Assembly (NCBI GenBank): GCA_963669155.1
Contig: OZ022585.1
Span: forward strand, 25,456,713-25,520,712
Length of the DNA: 64,000 nucleotides
Direction: 5' to 3'
DNA from: Arbacia lixula
Taxonomy: Eukaryota; Echinodermata; Echinoidea; Arbacioida; Arbaciidae
The notes under the pieces were generated by a model. The model saw only the letters and a list, made by a program, of their open reading frames with translations, made no database searches and was not told the origin of the DNA. Position numbers and translations under genes: made by a program. This document shows positions 58,096-64,000 of this stretch, piece by piece (within the stretch, counting starts at the first letter, position 1; the number at the start of each line of letters is the position of its first letter).

Positions 58096-59540
58096 GGGGT
58101 AGAAGATTCAATATAAACATTCATCATACGCACGTAGTGATTGCGCATTGTGTATAAGGCATCAACTGAAAACTGATAAATCTCATAAACATAAACCAAT
58201 GCTTCATGACTTCCATGTGAAATCATACAAATATATGTATAATTCCAAAATGAGAAAAAAAAATGTAAGTTACGAGTTCAGTGGACCACGTTTTTAGAAA
58301 GCCACACTATTTCATAACAAAATCGGATATCCCTGCCCAATGATATTGAAAATGCAACTCCAAATACTAGTATACCATTAACCATAATGTATTTAAACGT
58401 GCACAGTGATAATATAGCAAAGAATTTAAACAGGTCATTCTTCATACATATGGTGATGGAAATTTGATAATGGTCAATAACGGAAAAATGGAAGATAATG
58501 ACAGTTGTTATTGGCTGTTAGTTCCCAAGTTCAGCAAAATATTCTCGCAATAATTTTTTTTTAAATCAAATTTTCTACAATATTTTGTACGAAAGAGGGC
58601 AGCATTGTTACTTTTACACCAGAGCCTTTATGAAAGGGTTCTGTTTTACGCTCTTTAGGATTAAATGCAGACCCCTAGTAAATATGGACTTCACAGGGTA
58701 ATCAACTAAACAACGACTGTAACACTCCTGAAACAATCACACACTTATCTGACAGAATGTCCACAATTCACAATAAAACGAGCAATGTTAATGATAGGAG
58801 AGGATACATCAGGACCCAGTGATACAGACAAACTATTAAAAGTCTTCAAACAGCACAGTTTAGAGGGGCGTGGTTAACTTCGTTTGTAGAACGAGACGCT
58901 TTGACCCCTTTCACTAGTTCCAATTGATGTCTCCCCCACCTTCCTTTTTAATTCTCTTACTCTCTCTCTCTCTCTCTCTCTCTCTCTAATCAATCTCTTT
59001 ATCTCACTCCTGCACTCTCGCACTGAATTCCCCTTAAACGTTGTCTTAGAATAATAAAAAAAACACACATTTTTGGTTAATATTGGGGGGGGGGGGGGGA
59101 GTGTATTTCTTTCGGGAGTCGCTACTCCCCAACCCCCACCCCACCCCACCTTGTTCGGCCCTTCCGTCATGAGTACATCATTTGAGGGAGACGTTATATA
59201 GTTTGTGGAATAGGAAGAACAGCTGTCGTTAAAGGGATAGTTCACCCTGAAACTATATTGGTTTCAATAAAAGGAGACATATGAAAGAAACATATTAGTG
59301 AACAGGCGAAGGTTTGACGAACATCGGCCAAAGGAAAAGAAATTTATTTTATTTCTCTTATAATGTTGTGTAAATTCTGCTTGAAAATATGCATTTTAAT
59401 ACAACAATAAGAAACATGATTCATTGAAAACAAATATTATTATGTTGTACATTAACTAAAGCAGTCAAAATTGGCAGTTTTTAAGGTGTCATAACACCAA
59501 TTGGGGAGTATCGATGTAGGTTAGTGAACAGGGAGGTCCT
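58096..59540. other. No gene recognised; short CT and G tracts
   Basis: A CT run at about 58957-58988 and a G run at about 59085-59098 are the only features. The minus ORF at 58874-59245 spans these low-complexity parts and is not credible. Confidence 0.5.
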
Positions 59541-59541
59541 G

Positions 59542-59720
59542 TCACAGTACGCACTGGCCTAGGACATGGTCATGAGTCTGTACGTCACCATGAGGACAGA
59601 GATCAAAGTCTGCAATGCCCCATCTTTTTATGTTGGATGCAAAAAGAGCAGCACCAGACCATATCCTGTTGAGATGAACCCAAGGCTTCCTGGGGAGGTT
59701 GTTGCCTGGCAAGTGTGACG
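59542..59720 (-). pseudogene. Reverse-transcriptase C-terminal relic with Cys/His motif
   Basis: The minus-strand frame reads NLPRKPWVHLNRIWSGAALF, then WGIADFDLCPHGDVQTHDHV and LGQC before a TGA. The pattern LNRIRSG...C-x-x-G-x-x-QTxxHxxxxC is known at the C-terminus of several non-LTR retrotransposon polyproteins. Nothing of the RT core is next to it. On the upstream side, in its sense, the 71-bp array begins. Confidence 0.55.
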
Positions 59721-60970
59721 ACCAAGCATCAATGTATGGATGTAGCCTCACAGGTACAGGTAATTGGTTTGATGACCAAGCATCGATATATGGATGTAGC
59801 CTCACAGGTACAGGTAAAACAATAGTGATACATATTGGTTTGATGACCAAGCATCGATGTATGGTTGTAGCCTCACAGGTACAGGTAAAACAATAGTGAT
59901 ACATATTGGTTTGATGACCAAGCATCGATGTATGGATGTAGCCTCACAGGTATAGGTAATTGGTTTGATGACCAAGCATCGATGTATGGATGTAGCCTCA
60001 CAGGTACAGGTAAAACAATAGTGATACATATTGGTTTGATGACCAAGCATCGATGTATGGATGTAGCCTCACAGGTACAGGTAAAACAATACTGATACAT
60101 ATTGGTTTGATGACCAAGCATCGATGTATGGATGTAGCCTCACAGGTACAGGTAAAACAATACTGATACATATTGGTTTGATGACCAAGCATCGATGTAT
60201 GGATGTAGCCTCACAGGTATAGGTAATTGGTTTGATGACCAAGCATCGATGTATGGATGTAGCCTCACAGGTACAGGTAAAACAATAGTGATACATATTG
60301 GTTTGATGACCAAGCATCGATGTATGGATGTAGCCTCACAGGTACAGGTAATTGGTTTGATGACCAAGCATCGATGTATGGATGTAGCCTCACAGGTACA
60401 GGTAAAACAATAGTGATACATATTGGTTTGATGACCAAGCATCGATGTATGGATGTAGCCTCACAGGTACAGGTAAAACAATACTGATACATATTGGTTT
60501 GATGACCAAGCATCGATGTATGGATGTAGCCTCACAGGTACAGGTAAAACAATAGTGATACATATTGGTTTGATGTATGGATGTAATCTCACAGGTACAG
60601 GTAAAACAATAGTGATACATATTGGTTTGACGACCAAGCATCGATGTATGGTTGTAGCCTCACAGGTACAGGTAAAACAATAGTGATGCATATTGGTTTG
60701 ATGACCAAGCATCGATGTATGGATGTAGCCTCACAGGTACAGGTAAAACAATAGTGATACATATTGGTTTGATGTATGGATGTAATCTCACAGGTACAGG
60801 TAAAACAATAGTGATACATATTGGTTTGACGACCAAGCATCGATGTATGGTTGTAGCCTCACAGGTACAGGTAAAACAATAGTGATGCATATTGGTTTGA
60901 TGACCAAGCATCGATGTATGGATGTAGCCTCACAGGTACAGGTAAAACAATAGTGATACATATTGGTATA
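59721..60970. repeat. Minisatellite of 71-bp and 54-bp units
   Basis: The 71-bp unit runs from GATGACCAAGCATCGATGTA through TGGATGTAGCCTCACAGGTA and AAAACAATAGTGATACATA to TTGGTTT. Shorter 54-bp units lack the AAACAATAGTGATACATA part. A third type (near 60568 and 60771) lost the GACCAAGCATCGAT part. About 19 units. A pair of adjacent variant units near 60570-60700 is repeated near 60770-60900, a 199-bp higher-order duplication. Overlapping minus ORFs are repeat artefacts. Confidence 0.95.
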
Positions 60971-62690
60971 GGTTGGATTCATACAAAGGAGCTGCCAGGG
61001 TAGGATCAGGGTAACTTAATGCACGTGGTCCACAGACTCTCCACCCGAAACACATTTGCATACATCCAAGACAGATGCAAATATGCGCAGGAAATGCAAA
61101 TCAAATGCATGAAGTACAAATGTGTATGTATGGACATTTATTCAGTAAGAAGGGGAATTGTGTTGTTGAAATGCACACAGTTATGGTAAAACTTAAAAAG
61201 TTAATTGGTGTCGACTTTGATTGGTGTTTTTCCTTTTTACATACATTTAAGCTTTCCTTCTAATTTGTTGGTTTATAGTAGATATGAATACAGATGGAGG
61301 AGGACAGGGAGAGGAAAGAGAAGGATACCAAAAATGAGAAGAACTAAAAGAAGATCAAAAATAAGGAGAAAGAGAAAGAAAAAGGAGATAAGGAAGATGA
61401 TTATGATGAAACGAGAACAAAAATGAGGAAGATATATAGAAGAAGATATGATAGATGAAGTATAAGAAGGAGACTTCTGCGATGAATATCCATGATTTCG
61501 TGACAGCATCAAGCGAGTCTACATTTAGTACACGGTCTATAAAGTTAAACCACTGTTCTGAATACAGGCCTGTGTGTTTTCATCTCCCCTGTGTGATGTC
61601 AAGAAATGGCAGTACAAACACTCACCAGCAGAGGGCAGCAGAGAGGCAAAGCTGACAGAGATTCTAAAGAACCCCAGGGATTGGATCAACTGACTCAGTA
61701 GCTGAGACTCATCACGCTATCCGATCCAGCAAATGAGAATAATTCAGGAATGATGTAACAAGTTCATTTTATGGCCCTGCAACGAAGTTGCTGAATGGCA
61801 TTATGTTTCCAGGTTGTCTGTCCGTCCGTCCGTCCATCCGAATCTTGTATAAATGATAACTAGAAAAAGAAATCAACCAAATTTCATGAAGCTTGGTACA
61901 ATGATAGTATACGGCAGGGCAATTAACTGATTAGATTTTGGGTCATGTACGTCAAAGGTTAAAGATAACAGGTTAACGTCAAATCTTAAGGTTTCATTTT
62001 TTACATAACTCGAGAAATGATTGATCAAATGATGACATTTGACAGAACAATTAACTGAATTGGGTCACATAGGTCAAGGTCAAATCATAACATGTCATTT
62101 TTTACATCATAACTTGAGAAACAATACATTGAATTTCATCAAAACAATGATGATATATGACAGAACAATGAAGTGATTCATATATGGGTCAGAAATATCA
62201 CATATCAAGGTCAACGTCAAATTGTAAAATGTTGCTGTTTATGTGATAAAATATTAAATATGTGACCAAATATCAGCAAAGTGGTGCAATGATCTCTTTA
62301 AATTGAGTTGTATTTCCTAGCCAAGTTTTCCATGCATTAGAAGGTGAAATTTTATCAAATATCAAAAGATTTGGCAATTCTTCAGTGACTGCGTAGAAGG
62401 ACGGAGGCATACCAGCGGACTAAGCGCAGTCACATTTCTCAAGTTGGATTTAACATGAGTTTAAACAGATTTAAAGATCTCAAATTCTTTATGATCCATA
62501 CATAGACGCATGTCTGGAGGTATGAAGCCAGGTTATAATGATCGGTGCAATCTTCTGAGATTGGAGGACTGCACTAAATGAAAAAAAATAACAGCTTACT
62601 CTGCATATTTTTTTTTTATCTTGACAAATTATGATGTATTAATGAATGCCCAAATATGTATAATTATTTGTGTGTCAAGTGATTAACTTC
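60971..62690. other. No gene supported; dispersed GGTCA-type repeat at about 61770-62270
   Basis: From GCAACGAAGTTGCTGAATGG onward there is a CCGTCCGTCCGTCC tract, then several variants of AACTTGAGAAA/CTCGAGAAA, CAATGATGATA and GGTCAAGGTCAA. This resembles a degenerate dispersed repeat common in invertebrate genomes. A purine-rich frame at 61275-61426 encodes mostly Arg/Lys and looks like low-complexity sequence. Confidence 0.4.
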
Positions 62691-62697
62691 CTTATTA

Positions 62698-62699
62698 GT

Positions 62700-62740
<41 letters not shown>

Positions 62741-62750
62741 TGCCATCATC
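62698..62750. repeat. (ATC)n microsatellite
   Basis: About 13 ATC trinucleotides followed by related CATC/CACC-rich sequence to about 62860. It produces a poly-Asp minus ORF that I do not accept as a gene. Confidence 0.93.
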
Positions 62751-63200
62751 CTTATCATATCCAACTCCATTGCCACCACCTTCACCTCCATAATTTGTTG
62801 TCACTATCCTCACCATTGTCATCCTCCCCACTGTCATCATCTTCACTACTACCAGACCGTCATGACTATACTGACCGCTCAGGCTACTAGAAATATATTG
62901 TAAATAAAAGAACAAATGTTGGACAATTATGGCCATTTCAAATGTGTAAAACCTGGTATGAGCTAGCTGTGACGTTGAGTAATGGTGCTTTGTGATATGT
63001 TTGAAAATTAAATGATCATTCAAGCTGTGTTCAAGGAAGTGCCCTATGTAAATTCCATCTTTTATGAATATTTGAGTTTTTTCTTGTTTATATTTACACT
63101 TTCAGCACCATTTCAACCTCATATATTCTTCTATATACAGTGTTTATCAATTACCAACCAATACTGGATGTTCCAGAAATTGATAGAGAGCGGGGGCGAT

Positions 63201-63202
<2 letters not shown>

Positions 63203-63251
<49 letters not shown>

Positions 63252-63340
63252 AGAGAAGCAGACGCTGAAGTACGGTAGAGAGAGAGACGGGTGAGAGAGG
63301 GAGGGGAGGGAGAAAGATAGACGGAGAGATACAGGTGAGA
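63203..63340. repeat. (GA)n microsatellite
   Basis: About 45 bp of pure GA followed by GA-rich sequence. Confidence 0.93.
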
Positions 63341-63411
63341 TAGGGAGTAAGATATATATATATATATAAAGAAGAATATAATTATGAGGTTGCGATGGAG
63401 TTGAATAAGTA

Positions 63412-63532
63412 AAAATAAACGCAAACAACTTGAATGAAACGCCGGAGAAGAAAAATTATTCAATTATTATGATTATATTAATTATATATTTTTCTTCTCC
63501 GGCGTTTCATTCAATTTGTTTGTGTTTACCTT
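63412..63532. repeat. Palindrome of about 120 bp
   Basis: Left arm AAACGCAAACAACTTGAATG then AAACGCCGGAGAAGAAAAAT; right arm is its near-complement, ending TTTGTTTGTGTTTACC. The loop is about 30 bp and AT-only. Possibly a tiny fold-back element. Confidence 0.75.
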
Positions 63533-63533
63533 T

Positions 63534-63584
<51 letters not shown>

Positions 63585-63605
63585 TATATATATATATATA
63601 AATAA
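63534..63605. repeat. (CA)n(TA)n compound microsatellite
   Basis: CA dinucleotides pass into long TA runs with AAATAAATA interruptions. Confidence 0.92.
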
Positions 63606-63722
63606 GTAAATATAGGTAGAACTTACTACATAAAGTTTTACAGAACTGTTTCGTGAGGACCCAGTTTACGGGTCTTCACTCCTCAGAAACTGTATGTAGA
63701 CTGAGTCAATCTCGGTTATTCA

Positions 63723-64000
63723 TTAAAGTGATCGTTTGTTGGAGAAGTTGCATAGTAGGTGCTTTCTTTTGTGACGGCATGTGCTGGCGAGCTCGTTTCT
63801 TTTGTTGAGTGTGGATAAAAGTGGCTTGTGGATTATGAGGAACTTTTCTTCCAGACAAAGTTCGCATCTTGTACTCGTCGGTGTGTAAGCTCTGGCATTT
63901 GCGATAATCTTCCATTTGAGGGTGTGCTGAACACTGTTGTCTTTTAGCCTCCAAATATACTCGCTGAGTGTTGTGGCGTTCCGTTTTGTTTCATTTTTGA
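63723..64000 (-). pseudogene. Penelope/GIY-YIG-type retroelement C-terminus, cut by window end
   Basis: On the minus strand, in a frame without an ATG, the sequence reads NETKRNATTLSEYIWRLKDN, then KWKIIANARAYTPTSTRCEL, CLEEKFLIIHKPLLSTLNKR and NELASTCRHKRKHLL before TAA at 63725-63723. LSEYIW-LKD, KW-I, RC-LCL-EKF-I and L-KRNEL-STCRH are characteristic of the C-terminal part of a GIY-YIG-containing retroelement group found in cnidarians and other invertebrates. There is no stop in 92 codons, so it may continue intact beyond the window. It differs from the Penelope-like copies at 17.7 and 27-29 kb. Confidence 0.65.

Noticed and set aside
57345..58226. Minus-strand ORFs of 166-293 residues rich in Ser, Leu and Pro
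   Set aside because: They are translations of the GA-rich tract with no complexity outside the repeat.
59802..60982. Series of 64-100 residue minus ORFs (CLVIKP, VPVRLHPYIDAWSS)
   Set aside because: They are frame overlaps of the 71/54-bp minisatellite; each runs into the next unit and out of frame.
61205..61426. Arg/Lys-rich ORF after a TTTATAG acceptor-like site
   Set aside because: Although AG|T would fit exon 8 phase, the sequence is a purine-rich low-complexity stretch and the acceptor is weak.
62664..63023. Minus ORF with poly-Asp
   Set aside because: It is a product of the (ATC)n microsatellite with no other features.

Overview
This is a eukaryotic, metazoan window. Genes are split by large introns with GT/AG borders, base composition is AT-rich, and microsatellites and many transposon families fill the space between exons. 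The mix of a Death-NACHT-LRR receptor gene, Penelope-like elements, Jockey/CR1-type LINEs, Ty3/Gypsy remnants and many fold-back MITEs fits a marine invertebrate. An echinoderm is my first guess because of the expanded Death-NACHT-LRR repertoire known from sea urchins. Amphioxus or another invertebrate cannot be excluded from sequence alone.

The one host gene I can support is an NLR-type innate immune receptor on the + strand, running from about 6.28 kb to at least 46.17 kb. I assembled it from eight exons whose splice phases agree: 6284-6569 (Death domain), 11977-12048 (linker), 13927-15515 (NACHT ATPase), 25019-25264, 31661-31792, 32733-33097 and 45288-45386 (LRR-type), and 46111-46170 (short C-terminal piece). 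The model reads about 950 residues. Its 3' end is unresolved.

Most of the rest is mobile or repetitive DNA. From 1 to 2.8 kb lies a LINE with a nearly complete ORF. From 3.0 to 5.75 kb lie a small piggyBac-like MITE and three fold-back elements in a row, separated by GA tracts. Intron 1 holds a 3.2-kb minisatellite (37/41/34-bp units with a 926-bp higher-order duplication), a Tc1/mariner-like MITE and a fold-back element. Intron 3 holds another piggyBac-like MITE, a Penelope-like fragment, two nonautonomous elements with terminal inverted repeats and a Gypsy tail. Intron 4 holds a Penelope-like element broken by two later insertions, then an old 5'-truncated LINE ending about 90 bp before an LRR exon.

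Intron 6 contains a minus-strand Ty3/Gypsy element with two matching 154-bp LTRs and a 4-bp target duplication. It has lost most of its internal region and received a LINE with a 947-residue ORF. Downstream of 46.2 kb are tandem arrays (88 bp x3; about 60-75 bp x5; about 170-195 bp x9), a LINE-in-LINE nest (52.3-57.1 kb) carrying an uninterrupted 980-residue ORF, a 750-bp GA-rich tract, a 71/54-bp minisatellite next to a reverse-transcriptase tail, and a Penelope/GIY-YIG-type C-terminus cut by the window end.

No rRNA, CRISPR array or convincing intact tRNA gene was seen, and no operon structure applies. The mobile elements do not act with the NLR gene; they sit in its introns and make it long. 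All statements come from reading the sequence. No database search was possible, so clade names for transposons are family-level inferences.
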